Assembly (NCBI GenBank): GCA_020847375.1
Contig: JADLCB010000025.1
Span: forward strand, 1-64,000
From: Phycisphaerales bacterium
GTDB taxonomy: Bacteria > Planctomycetota > Phycisphaerae > Tepidisphaerales > Tepidisphaeraceae
Reading direction: 5' to 3'
Length of the DNA: 64,000 bases
Shown: in pieces, positions 46,787 through 56,161 of the stretch
How positions within the stretch are numbered: position 1 is the stretch's first letter
Layout: the number at the start of each line of letters is the position of its first letter
The notes under the pieces: generated by a model
Databases searched by the model: none
What the model was told of the DNA's origin: nothing
What the model saw: the letters and a program-made list of their open reading frames with translations, nothing else
Made by a program: the position numbers and the translations under genes

Positions 46787-48808
46787 TCAATCGCCCATGC
46801 GCGGCAGGGCCAATGCGCCCAGCACCGAATTATTGCTCATCCGCCAGAGTAAATTTGCGCCGCTACTGGTGTTGCGCCACAACAAATCGGCCGTGCCATT
46901 CCCATCGGTATCGGCAACGCCACTGAGATGCCACAGCAGATTGCCCACCGGCTGCAGGCTGGCAGTTCCGAGGATATTCACTCCATTCATCCGCCAGAAC
47001 AGATTCGCGCCGGTTGTGATATTCCGCCAGATCAGGTCGCTCTTGCCGTCGTTATCCATGTCACCCACCCCCGCCAGCGTCCAGTCAAAATTACGAACCG
47101 TCGGCAATACCGTGCTCGTCGCCGCGCCGCTGTCATTCATCAACCAGACCAGCGTCCCCTTGGTCACCGGGTTGTGCCAGATGATGTCGGTATTGTTGTC
47201 CTCATTAAATTTACCCGTCCCCACCACGCGCCAATCCCGGTAACGCACCGTCGCAAAATTACTGTTGAAAACCCCAACCGTAACCCCATTCATCGCCCAG
47301 ATCGCCAGCGTGCCCGTATCTTTGTTGCGCCAAAGAATGTCGTCCTGACCATCAGCATTGAAATCGCCCCCACCGACAATTTCCCACGCCAGATTTGTGG
47401 TGGGTGGCAGGATGACGGTTGACAAGCGATTCGCACCATTCATCAACCAGATATGACTCTGACCGGTTCCATAATCGCGCCACAGGATATCCGTCTTGCC
47501 ATCGCCGTTATAATCGCCCCCCGCCACCATGACCTGGGATATCTGCGGCACCTGCACCGTAAATGTACCCACTTGGGCCGACGCCATGAAATTACCATTG
47601 GTATCTGCAACCTGGCTTGGCCGGATAATCACCGCATAAGAACCATTATCCCCCAGATCCCATGTCCCCCCCGGGGCGGTAATACGATAGACCGCCGTGC
47701 GCGGACGGCCGTTCAGCATGTTGTTCACCGAAACCAGTTGCGCTGTCTGACTGAATCCGTTGGGGCCGTTCACCAGAATATCCTGATTGTCCAGGGAATC
47801 GACATCGATCGCGGTGTTGTCGTCATACGTAATGCTGAAACTGTGCGTCGTCGTGCCGGCTGCCACTACGGCCGCGACGCTGATCGTCGCCGAGGGCGCA
47901 ATATCATCCGCTGCCAGTTCCGGACGAAAATCGCGCTTTACGTTGGCGTTATTGATGACAACATTGCTGTAATTAACCGTACCTCCCAGCCCGTCCCCGC
48001 TGGCGCGCACCTGATACGTTCCGTTGGGAAGCGCCAGGGAATAACCCCCTGCCGTCCACGTCTGGGTTGTAAAAACAGCGTGGTCGCTGTCGCGCGTAGC
48101 CGTAACCGTTATTCCCGCCAGCCCTTCACCCACACTGTAAAAATCATCGTCAATCACCTGATCGGTATACGCCACGCCGGTGAGATAGACGTTCTGGTTG
48201 GTATAACCAAAATCCGTGGTCAGCATGACCGCGTTGTAGGTCACATGATTGGAGGAGGTAAAACCACCATTCACCACACCGGCCCCTATCTCGCGCCAGT
48301 CGTCAGACAGGATATTGATCCGATGTCCCCGGCCAGCAATTCCAGCATCGACGAAAAGATCGCGGTGAAGCTGCGGCACAATTGTTCCTGGATCAGGCGA
48401 TGCGCCGGTAGTTCCCCACCACGCAATGTTTTCGCCCCAACCAAATGGAGCGATAAACTCATACCCAGCATTGCTCATCCGATCCCCCGGCGTGACCGGA
48501 TCGCCCGGGTTCACCCCTGGTTCATCATGCGCGAACGTATCGCTCAGAATCATCCATTGGCTATGTTTACGCGCGGCATCAGTGATGTAGAGATTGGGCG
48601 CCACCGGCTGTTTGGCGGTGGATGTAATCGTGCCGGCAGCCAGCCCTTCATTCAAACTCACCCCGTAACGCTGCGCCTCGGCCAGTGGATTGGCGCGGGC
48701 ACGGTTGATCAGCTCAATCGCATATTGCTCGGCCGCCGTCGGCTGAACGGCAGCCAGTAATTGACGTTTTTCCAAAAGCTCAAGCTCGGCGCGGGTATTG
48801 ATCGACAT
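46787..48808 (-). CDS. Large surface protein: LEPR-like start, CAP domain and FG-GAP-type repeats
   Basis: The N-terminus has ELLEKRQLLAA, a variant of the planctomycete LEPR-xLLSA motif found on large exported proteins, instead of a classical signal peptide. A CAP/SCP domain (about residues 25-190) follows with HSQWMILSD, GWGENIAWW and the GRGHRINIL region. After a carboxypeptidase-regulatory-like segment (GLAGITVTATRDSD) come five or six FG-GAP/VCBS-type blades, each with a calcium-loop motif such as DYNGDGKTDILWR, DFNADGQDDILWR or DMDNDGKSDLIWR. The blades should form a beta-propeller for binding. The ligand is unknown. Confidence 0.85.
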   Translation of the reverse strand: MSINTRAELELLEKRQLLAAVQPTAAEQYAIELINRARANPLAEAQRYGVSLNEGLAAGTITSTAKQPVAPNLYITDAARKHSQWMILSDTFAHDEPGVNPGDPVTPGDRMSNAGYEFIAPFGWGENIAWWGTTGASPDPGTIVPQLHRDLFVDAGIAGRGHRINILSDDWREIGAGVVNGGFTSSNHVTYNAVMLTTDFGYTNQNVYLTGVAYTDQVIDDDFYSVGEGLAGITVTATRDSDHAVFTTQTWTAGGYSLALPNGTYQVRASGDGLGGTVNYSNVVINNANVKRDFRPELAADDIAPSATISVAAVVAAGTTTHSFSITYDDNTAIDVDSLDNQDILVNGPNGFSQTAQLVSVNNMLNGRPRTAVYRITAPGGTWDLGDNGSYAVIIRPSQVADTNGNFMASAQVGTFTVQVPQISQVMVAGGDYNGDGKTDILWRDYGTGQSHIWLMNGANRLSTVILPPTTNLAWEIVGGGDFNADGQDDILWRNKDTGTLAIWAMNGVTVGVFNSNFATVRYRDWRVVGTGKFNEDNNTDIIWHNPVTKGTLVWLMNDSGAATSTVLPTVRNFDWTLAGVGDMDNDGKSDLIWRNITTGANLFWRMNGVNILGTASLQPVGNLLWHLSGVADTDGNGTADLLWRNTSSGANLLWRMSNNSVLGALALPRMGD

Positions 48809-49487
48809 TTTATTACCTCTGGTCCTTTCCCGATTTCAATCAACCCCTAGCCTATCAGAGCAGGCTCATCCTGGAAGCGCCGCTTTCATCCCCGATGCTG
48901 CGCAATTGTCACACTTATTTCCCCCACCCCAAAGGCCAATCATTATAACCGACCCGCCCCACGCGCCGAAATTGCCTGATCGACGAGCCAATTTTGGTTT
49001 ACGTCGGCACGACCAATCGTCCGATAATTAAATTGAGGATGGAAATCTGACCATGCACGATCTGACAAAGACCGTTAATACCCTGCAAAAAATTCGTGAT
49101 GCCCAGCAGCGATTTCTCGGGCTGTGGGCACTGGATTGTCTGATCGATCAACGCGCGATTCTGCGAAAACTCTCCGCCGATATTGCCGGTCAGCAGTCCC
49201 GTCCAGGGCGTAAAATGCGAAAAAATAGCTGGTTGTCGCCAAAACTGAACGGACGCTTCAAGTTCTAGCTGGATGAGGTTCCAGCCATCGCCTTGATCCG
49301 CGTAATGGCCAAAATCGATAAAAACCGGCTAGACTGGGCGGATAATTGCATCAACGTAGCTGGTGGCTGCGGCGATAAAAAACTGATGATTCGACTGACT
49401 GGTCAATGCCGATAAAACCGCGACTTTGGGCAGCCAAACCACCGATGAATGCCGCAGTAACAGACGTAAATAACCGATAAAAGACCC
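48809..49487. other. Gap before fliD, with one small possible gene
   Basis: Apart from the frame at 49053-49268, no gene is visible. Three CGATAA-type elements occur near 49370, 49407 (GCCGATAA, the sigma-28 consensus -10) and 49474, but none has a clear sigma-28 -35 box at the right distance. Confidence 0.5.
49053..49268 (+). CDS. Possible small hypothetical protein upstream of fliD
   Basis: A 71-codon frame with a helical, charged N-terminal 50 residues and a Lys/Arg/Ser-rich end. It lies on the fliD strand, about 220 bases before fliD. A purine-rich GAGGATGGA lies upstream but 10-15 bases too far for an ideal ribosome-binding site. No family recognised; it may be a chance frame. Confidence 0.35.
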   Translation: MHDLTKTVNTLQKIRDAQQRFLGLWALDCLIDQRAILRKLSADIAGQQSRPGRKMRKNSWLSPKLNGRFKF

Positions 49488-52400
49488 ATGGGACGAATCA
49501 GCTCCAGTGTTGGCTTGATCAGCGGAATCAACTCCCGCGACATCATCGATCAACTTATGTCGATCGAAAGCCAGCCCAAGACCAATCTCCAAGCCCGCAT
49601 CGACAAGACCAACGAGCAGAAACTCGCCTTCACGGATCTGTCCACCCGACTGACCAGCCTGCGCATCAGCAGTACCACCTTAAAAAAACCAAGCACCTTC
49701 ACCCAGGCGACCGCCACCAGCAGCGATGAGAATGTACTGACCGCAGTGGCTGGCGCCGGCGCCAGCGTAGGGTCATACACGTTTCAAGTTGCGCGCATGG
49801 TGACCAGCCAGCAGATGGTGACGCGCGGTTTTGCCGACAGCGACAAGACCACCGTCGGCGCAGGGACCATCACTCTGGAAATGGGCGGTGGCGATCTGAA
49901 CAAAGAGGTCAGCCTGACCGATCTGCGCGGTGGCCAGGGAGTGCGCCGGGGCGTTTTTCGCATCACCGACCGCACGGGCAAAACCGCCAACATCGACATC
50001 AGCGCCGCCGTCTCGCTGGATGATGTGGTAAAAAAAATCAATACCTCGCTGGATATCGGCGTCAAGGCGAAAATCGGGAACAACGGTCTGGAATTGGAAG
50101 ATACGACCAGCGGCAACGGCTCGCTGACTGTGCAGGATCTGGCCGGCGGTCACGCCGCCCAGGACCTGGGGATCGCCAACGACTTTGCCGCTTCCACCAC
50201 CGCCAGCCACATCGGCGGCGCGACCATCAGCTTCCTGGGGCGATCTACAGCACTGGCTGGTTTGAATGACGGGCGCGGCGTACACCAGACCGACAGCAGC
50301 GACTTTGAAATTGTCCTGGGCGCAACCAATGTCAATGTCGATCTGGCTGGGGCGCAGACAATCGGTCAAGTGATTGATCGGATCAATGCCGATGGCACGG
50401 GTAAAGTCAAAGCCAGCATCAATGCCAGCGCAACCGGCATCGAACTGACCGATCTCACCGGTTCGGGAAGCATCACCGTGAACGAAATCGGCAGTGGCAC
50501 CACCGCGGCCGACCTCGGCCTCTTGGGAACCACCGCCGGCGCGACGCACAATGGGCGGGATGTGCTGGGAGCACTCAACAGTGTTTCACTGGCGGCGCTG
50601 AACGGCGGCCAGGGGATGACGCTGGGACAGATGCAGATCACCGATCGCCGCGGCGTCAGCCAGACGGTCGATTTATCCGCTGCCACCACCGTGCAGGATG
50701 TGCTGGATACGATCAACACCTCCGGCCTGCGGATCACCGCCAGTCTCAATAGCGCCGCCAACGGTATTCAAATCATCGACGAATCCGGCCAAAGTGGCGA
50801 TCTGATCATCGCTGAAGCTGGCGACGATACTGCCGCGCAACTCGGTTTACTGGGCACATTCGATACCGCCACTGTCGCAGCCGTCGGGAAAAATCTCCAG
50901 CGCCAATGGGTTTCATCCGCCATGTTGCTCAAGGATTACAACGGCGGTAAGGGCGTCGGCGAAGGTTCATTCAGCATTACCGCCGCTGACGGTCATCAGG
51001 CGACGATCGATACCTCCAAGGAAGATTTGCGCACGCTCGGCGATCTGATCGACGCGATCAACAAAAAGGGGATTGGTGTTGTCGCTTCCATCAATGAAAA
51101 CGGCGATGGGTTGCTGCTGACCGACAACTCCGGCGGAGCCAGCAAGATGAAAGTGAGCGGCATCACCGGCACCACCGCCAAAGACCTGCGTCTGGAAGGA
51201 CAGGCCACCACCAACACCATCGACGGTTCGTTTGAGTTGTCGATCGACATCAGCGCCACCGACACGCTGGCGAAAGTACAGCAAAAAATCAACGACTCCG
51301 GTTTCGGCGCTTTCGCCAGCATCATTAACGATGGATCGAGCGGGACGCCTTTCCGCCTGACGCTCAACGCCCGCAACGGCGGCAATAACGGACGATTCAG
51401 TTTTGACGCCGGGGCAACGGGACTGGCTGCCAGCACACTGGTGCAGGCGCAGGATGCCGCCGTATTCCTGGGCAACAGTGGCAGCGAGCAACCGCTCATG
51501 GTCACCAGTAACCAGAATCAGCTCACCGGCGTCATCCCCGGCGTAACCCTCGACCTGCACAGCGTTTCCAATGGCCCGGTGACTTTGAACATCAGCGCCA
51601 CGCCTGACAAGGCCATCGAGACCCTCACAAAACTGACCGACACTTTCAACGAGCTGATTACCAAAATCACCGATCTGACCAAATGGGACAGCCAGACCAA
51701 CACCGGCGGCCTGCTGCTGGGTGACACTACCGTTGTGCGGATACAAAATGAGCTGTTTCAGGTTTTCAGCGCCAGTATCAACGGCGCTGGCAAATATCGC
51801 ATGCTTGCCCAGATTGGATTGCGCTACACCAATGGCGAGCTGACCTTTGATGAAGATAAATTTCGCCAGGCTTACGCGGATGATGCTGAATCAGTCAATC
51901 GCCTTTTCACCTCGCTGACCGGTGGTGTCAGTGAACAGATGCTGCTGACGGCCGCCAACGAAGGACGCGGCGTGCGCACTCTGGGCGAAGGGCAGGACGA
52001 TTTCCAGGTCAATCTCAAGGACGGCACTTCATTCAATGTTTCCCTTGGCCAAGCCCGAACACTGCGGGATGTCATTGACCGCATCAACACAGCCGCAGGC
52101 GGAAAACTCAAGGCTGATCTATCCAGCGACGGGCGGGCATTGCGGTTGAGTGATTTAAGTAACAGCGGCGCAGGCACTTTTTCGGTTCAGAATCTCAGCG
52201 GATCACAGGCTGCTTTTGATCTGGGGTTGATGTCAACGGCGGCGGATGGAATTATCACCGGCAAGACGCTGGGTTCTGCCACCAAGGGAGGTGGTATTGC
52301 CTACGAACTGGAAAATCGCATCAACCGGCTGATCGATCCCGTCAGCGGCGTTGTTACCCGGGAAAATCGCAAACTCGACAGCATCACCGACCAGTATCAG

Positions 52401-52559
52401 GACCGAATCAAATCACTGGATAAACTTCTACAAGGCAAACGCGAGCGTCTGGAAAGGCAATTTGCCCAGATGGAAAGCGTGCTGGCCAACCTGCAAAACC
52501 AGCAGCAGTCGCTCGGCTCGCTGCAAAATCTGATGGCCTCACCATCGCGCAGCAAATAA
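49488..52559 (+). CDS. fliD: Flagellar cap protein FliD (HAP2), greatly expanded
   Basis: Caps the flagellar filament and guides flagellin assembly. The N-terminal region (SSSVGLISGINSRDIIDQLM) and the C-terminal coiled coil (RENRKLDSITDQYQDRIKSL) are the standard FliD ends. At 1023 residues it is about twice the common length. The extra length comes from repeated modules of about 90 residues, each with 'GGxGV-x-ITDxxG', then 'DVIxxIN', 'AsIN-GIxLxD-SG' and 'AAxDLGL', like flagellin IN motifs. They lie at about residues 145-229, 256-345, 369-454 and 482-569, a partial one at 576-647, and a fifth full copy at 823-914. No ribosome-binding site precedes the ATG at 49488. fliS follows. Confidence 0.95.
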   Translation: MGRISSSVGLISGINSRDIIDQLMSIESQPKTNLQARIDKTNEQKLAFTDLSTRLTSLRISSTTLKKPSTFTQATATSSDENVLTAVAGAGASVGSYTFQVARMVTSQQMVTRGFADSDKTTVGAGTITLEMGGGDLNKEVSLTDLRGGQGVRRGVFRITDRTGKTANIDISAAVSLDDVVKKINTSLDIGVKAKIGNNGLELEDTTSGNGSLTVQDLAGGHAAQDLGIANDFAASTTASHIGGATISFLGRSTALAGLNDGRGVHQTDSSDFEIVLGATNVNVDLAGAQTIGQVIDRINADGTGKVKASINASATGIELTDLTGSGSITVNEIGSGTTAADLGLLGTTAGATHNGRDVLGALNSVSLAALNGGQGMTLGQMQITDRRGVSQTVDLSAATTVQDVLDTINTSGLRITASLNSAANGIQIIDESGQSGDLIIAEAGDDTAAQLGLLGTFDTATVAAVGKNLQRQWVSSAMLLKDYNGGKGVGEGSFSITAADGHQATIDTSKEDLRTLGDLIDAINKKGIGVVASINENGDGLLLTDNSGGASKMKVSGITGTTAKDLRLEGQATTNTIDGSFELSIDISATDTLAKVQQKINDSGFGAFASIINDGSSGTPFRLTLNARNGGNNGRFSFDAGATGLAASTLVQAQDAAVFLGNSGSEQPLMVTSNQNQLTGVIPGVTLDLHSVSNGPVTLNISATPDKAIETLTKLTDTFNELITKITDLTKWDSQTNTGGLLLGDTTVVRIQNELFQVFSASINGAGKYRMLAQIGLRYTNGELTFDEDKFRQAYADDAESVNRLFTSLTGGVSEQMLLTAANEGRGVRTLGEGQDDFQVNLKDGTSFNVSLGQARTLRDVIDRINTAAGGKLKADLSSDGRALRLSDLSNSGAGTFSVQNLSGSQAAFDLGLMSTAADGIITGKTLGSATKGGGIAYELENRINRLIDPVSGVVTRENRKLDSITDQYQDRIKSLDKLLQGKRERLERQFAQMESVLANLQNQQQSLGSLQNLMASPSRSK

Positions 52560-52747
52560 CCGCCTGACGAAATCATCGCCTGACAATGACCAGCGACAGG
52601 CCAAAAGTAAACCTCTTGCAATAATTGCGGTTGATTTGTCATTCGGCTCACATTGACCTTTCCAAACAGACAAAATATCGAATCGGCGAAACATCAACCC
52701 ACTTTCTGGCCGATACAGACGGTAAGGCCATTGCCTGCCCTATGCCT

Positions 52748-53206
52748 ATGAATCCACAAGCTGCCCAGCAATACCTTCGCACCAAGGTCATGACCGCCAC
52801 CCCCGAGCAACTGCAGCTCATGCTGTATGACGGCGCCATCCGTTTTGGCGACCAGGCGCGCGTGGCGTTGACGGCCAAAAAGTTTGAACAAAGCTACGAA
52901 CTCATCTCGCGCGTGCAGAAAATTGTGCTGGAGCTGACCAGCACACTCCGCCACGACAAAGCCTCTGATCTATGTGGTAAACTGGCCGCCATTTACGCCT
53001 TCGCCTACCGCAAGCTCATCCAAGCCAACACCAGCCACGAAATCGAACCGCTGGATGAGGCCTTGGAGCTGTTGCGCTATCAACGTGAAACCTGGACTCT
53101 GCTCATGCAGCAACTCCAGAAGGCCAAGGCCAGCGCCATGGCTAAAACGCTTGATCTGCCCTCCCCCAACGCCCGAATGGAAGCCTCCATCAGCATGCAA
53201 GGCTAG
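52748..53206 (+). CDS. fliS: Flagellin export chaperone FliS
   Basis: Binds flagellin in the cytoplasm and prevents early polymerisation. The family start is clear: YLRTKVMTATPEQLQLMLYDGAIRF, followed by a four-helix bundle. I used the ATG at 52748, which gives 152 residues; the ATG at 52742 is equally possible and the frame open from 52625 is not supported. The C-terminal 20 residues are longer than in many members. It lies about 190 bases after fliD, the usual order. Confidence 0.93.
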   Translation: MNPQAAQQYLRTKVMTATPEQLQLMLYDGAIRFGDQARVALTAKKFEQSYELISRVQKIVLELTSTLRHDKASDLCGKLAAIYAFAYRKLIQANTSHEIEPLDEALELLRYQRETWTLLMQQLQKAKASAMAKTLDLPSPNARMEASISMQG

Positions 53207-53216
53207 CACTCCGCGC

Positions 53217-53255
53217 AAAAATAGTGGCAGCAGCGCTGAAAAACACTGCTGCCAC
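53217..53255 (-). terminator. Intrinsic terminator of the Gfo/Idh/MocA gene
   Basis: GTGGCAGCAG (53224-53233) pairs with CTGCTGCCAC (53246-53255). On the minus strand the stem is followed at once by a T-rich tail (complement of 53217-53223), 29 bases after the stop of the minus-strand gene. It may also slow plus-strand fliS transcription, though no T-run lies on that side. Confidence 0.75.
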
Positions 53256-53283
53256 CAGAAAATCAGTTCTGAATTGTCTGTTT

Positions 53284-54429
53284 TTATACCGCTTCGACCG
53301 TGCCGTGCTCCTGCGATTTAAGCGCAGCCGTAAACAGTCGATGGCTCATGCCAACGTCTTCAAGCGTCACACAGCGGGCGAACGCATGCGGAACTTTGCC
53401 GGTAACCAGCTCGGTTATAAATGCTGCCCACATCTGCTGGATGACATCGCAGAACCCAACCTCAAACGCCGCAGCGGTGATGATCGGGTAGGTGGTGTGG
53501 CTGCCCATTTCGATAGCGCACCACGCCTGATCAGACCCACCATTATAGCGGAGTATTTCCAACCGCTTGCAGTTGACGGTTGAGAAACGGGCCGAAGTCT
53601 TCGTGCCCAGGACTTCGATATACCAGCTATTCTGCTCGCCGGGGGCAATACGGTGCGTCCGCAGCGTCCAGGGGAAATGTTCACCCGTAGCCGGGTCCTG
53701 CATTTCGCAGAACAACGTGGCATTGTCGGGCGTGTCGCATGGCTGCATCTTGCCATTGCGATCCGGCCGTTCCTTGACAACCTTGCGCAAAATCGCCCGC
53801 ACATTCAACGGCTTCCAACCCGCCCGAATTGGCATGGAGCAGGCGTGCATCCCCAGATCACCCATCGCGCCATAAGCACCGTTAATCGCCGCCTGGCGTT
53901 TCCAGTTGATCGGCTTGAGCGGATCCAGATCGCTGCTATGCAGAAAACCGGTGCGCACTTCGATCACCTGCCCGATCTCGCCCGACTCGATCATCTGTCC
54001 GATCTTCTGGGCGGCCGGGAAAAAGTGCATCTGCGAAGCAACCCTCACCAGTTGTTTGGGCCGGCGGCGGCTTTCTTCGGCAATCGTGTTGAATGCCTTC
54101 TGGTCAATACCAAACGGCTTTTCGCCCATCAGGTGCTTGCCAGCCTTGAGAACCGCGGTAAACACCTCCTCGTGCATGTTGTGCGGCAGTGAAGCATAGA
54201 CAACATCCACATCAGGATTAGCCAGAATATCACGCCAGTTGGTTGTCAACTTCGGCGGCGTCGGCATGGATTCGGCAAACCAGCTCAATTCCTCCAATGT
54301 CAGCCCGGACACCATTTCGACGCTCGGCTTGGCCGGCATCTTCAACAGATGTCCCCAACGCGCCACCGCTGAGGCAAACTCACGACCCATTAAACCGCCG
54401 CCGATAATTCCAAAACCAACTTTTTGCAT
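53284..54429 (-). CDS. Gfo/Idh/MocA-family oxidoreductase
   Basis: An NAD(P)-dependent dehydrogenase of sugars or inositols. The Rossmann motif GIIGGGLMGREFA is at residues 6-18 of the form starting at the ATG at 54429 (GGGGG upstream), and the family motif GEKPFG carries the catalytic lysine. GAYGAMGDLGMHACSM is the typical H-containing active-site helix. The reading frame is open much further upstream, to 54657, but that part has no domain and is left out. Length 381 is normal. It is divergent from the flippase-like gene. Substrate unknown. Confidence 0.9.
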   Translation of the reverse strand: MQKVGFGIIGGGLMGREFASAVARWGHLLKMPAKPSVEMVSGLTLEELSWFAESMPTPPKLTTNWRDILANPDVDVVYASLPHNMHEEVFTAVLKAGKHLMGEKPFGIDQKAFNTIAEESRRRPKQLVRVASQMHFFPAAQKIGQMIESGEIGQVIEVRTGFLHSSDLDPLKPINWKRQAAINGAYGAMGDLGMHACSMPIRAGWKPLNVRAILRKVVKERPDRNGKMQPCDTPDNATLFCEMQDPATGEHFPWTLRTHRIAPGEQNSWYIEVLGTKTSARFSTVNCKRLEILRYNGGSDQAWCAIEMGSHTTYPIITAAAFEVGFCDVIQQMWAAFITELVTGKVPHAFARCVTLEDVGMSHRLFTAALKSQEHGTVEAV

Positions 54430-54568
54430 GCCCCCGATTGTAATGGGAAAATGCAACTTCGCAAAACCCGTCATCCAAAAATCAGACCGGATCGCCATCT
54501 CATGCCTCAACGCGCCTGACCGCACGATTGAAAGCGCAGCCACCCTCCGGCACAATTCCGAATAACGC

Positions 54569-55966
54569 ATGAGTCCCACAACTAAAAAATGGTTGAAATT
54601 CACCATCCGCTGGTCTATCGCCATCGTCGGCATCTGGTATGTGCTGGCTAATATCAATCTGTACGATCGCGTGATGATCGTTGACCCCGCCAGTCATGAA
54701 CCGGCCTGGTTGCGCGTTCTCGATCAGGCCGACAATCACGACTCATCATTTCAGGTTCTGCAACCGGATGGAACCGTCACAACGATCAACCATGACCAGA
54801 TCTGGACACCGGCTGATCGCAAAAAGGTGACTCTGGCCGACAGCGGCGCTTCCGTAGCCCTGCTCGCCGTGCGCCCGCAGCAGCCCGACAAGGCCGGTAT
54901 TCCACCATCAGCCCTGCTGATCCGCTTATCCTCTGAAACCAAACCACGCATCATCGAACCGGGCCAGCTCAGCGAAAAATACCTGATCCAAGTGCCCTAT
55001 CCTCTGGTTGACGCGGGCATTATCCGCCGTCTGCATGAGGCCAATCCGCAACTGCTCTGGGCGTGCATATTGGTATTTCCCGTCACTTTCCTCATCACCA
55101 GTTTCCGCTGGCAGTATCTTATGCGCCCGCTGGGAATCTCCATGACGCTGTTGCGGGCGTTGGTACTGAACATGGTGGGAATGTTTTACAGCACCTTCAT
55201 GCCCGGCAGCACCGGCGGTGATCTGGTCAAAGCCTATTACGCTTCCAAACACACCACCAACCGCACCGCAGCCATCATGAGCGTGATCGTCGATCGTGTC
55301 ATCGGTCTGCTGGCGTTGATCCTGCTGGGTGGATCGATGGCAACGGTGCAGTATTTCATGGCAGCCTCGATGGACGATCCCATTGCCCAGTCCTCGTTGA
55401 AAGTTGCGTTGTTGTGCGGCGCAATTCTCCTGGCGACGGCCATCGGGCTGATCCTGTTTTTCAACGCCACAACGCGACGCTATCTCGGGCTGGATTTCCT
55501 GCTGCGCAAGCTGCCCATGCAGTCGCAGGTGCAGCGCGCCATTGAAGCGATGTCCATCTATCGGCGTCACAAATGGCTGATGCTGGCCTGCCTGATCGGC
55601 ACACTGCCCGTCCACGCAGTTGTTGTCGTCTCAGCGATGCTGGCGGGTATGGCCTTCGACCTGCCCCTGCCCCTGCCCTATTATTTTGTCGCCGTTCCGG
55701 TGATTGTGTTGGTGGGATCGATTCCCATTTCACCTCAAGGCGCCGGCGTCATGGAATTTTTCGCCATCCGCCTGACCGAGCGACACGGCGCGACCATCGC
55801 ACAGGCTTTTATCCTGACCATGGCGATTCGCCTGGTGCAGATGGCATGGAATCTCGTCGGCGGCATTTTTGTCCTCAAAGGCGGCTACCAGGCACCCACC
55901 GTCAGTCAGACCCAACAACTCCAGGCACCGGTTGCCTCCGATCCTTCCACACCGCAGACGCCTTGA
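54569..55966 (+). CDS. Flippase-like membrane protein (LPG-synthase TM family)
   Basis: Belongs to the family with the lysylphosphatidylglycerol-synthase membrane domain, often called flippase-like. Family patterns are RWQYLMRPLGI, GMFYSTFMPGSTGGDLVKAYY and SIPISPQGAGVMEFF. Membrane helix 1 (about residues 13-30) is separated from the other seven by a soluble insert of about 120 residues (35-155), which I do not recognise. The aminoacyl-transferase domain of true MprF is absent. The role may be lipid or lipid-linked sugar transport, which is inference. Start at the ATG at 54569. Confidence 0.82.
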   Translation: MSPTTKKWLKFTIRWSIAIVGIWYVLANINLYDRVMIVDPASHEPAWLRVLDQADNHDSSFQVLQPDGTVTTINHDQIWTPADRKKVTLADSGASVALLAVRPQQPDKAGIPPSALLIRLSSETKPRIIEPGQLSEKYLIQVPYPLVDAGIIRRLHEANPQLLWACILVFPVTFLITSFRWQYLMRPLGISMTLLRALVLNMVGMFYSTFMPGSTGGDLVKAYYASKHTTNRTAAIMSVIVDRVIGLLALILLGGSMATVQYFMAASMDDPIAQSSLKVALLCGAILLATAIGLILFFNATTRRYLGLDFLLRKLPMQSQVQRAIEAMSIYRRHKWLMLACLIGTLPVHAVVVVSAMLAGMAFDLPLPLPYYFVAVPVIVLVGSIPISPQGAGVMEFFAIRLTERHGATIAQAFILTMAIRLVQMAWNLVGGIFVLKGGYQAPTVSQTQQLQAPVASDPSTPQTP

Positions 55967-56161
55967 CGAATTGATTAAACCACAAAAATTTTGATGCTTC
56001 CCAATACCCGGATTTCTTCTAAAATAACAATCACTTTTTGCGGTTTTACGCACCTGGACAGTGCGACCAAAACAACCAGTCGTTGAATCCAGCCTTTTTT
56101 GCCCTACACTTTTATTGTGCTGAAATGAACAGCAGTGATCTGATAACCAAAGGAGTTTTGC

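Noticed and set aside
47453..48760. 435-codon plus-strand frame over the CAP/FG-GAP gene
   Set aside because: Antisense to the repeat protein; Ile/Arg/His-rich product with no domain.
49370..49480. GCCGATAA-like elements as a sigma-28 promoter for fliD
   Set aside because: The -10-like element at 49407 is exact, but no TAAA-type -35 box lies 15-19 bases upstream; the other copies are also unsupported.
54430..54657. N-terminal 76-residue extension of the Gfo/Idh/MocA protein
   Set aside because: The Rossmann start follows directly after the ATG at 54429 with a G-rich ribosome-binding site; the extension has no domain and overlaps the divergent flippase-like gene.
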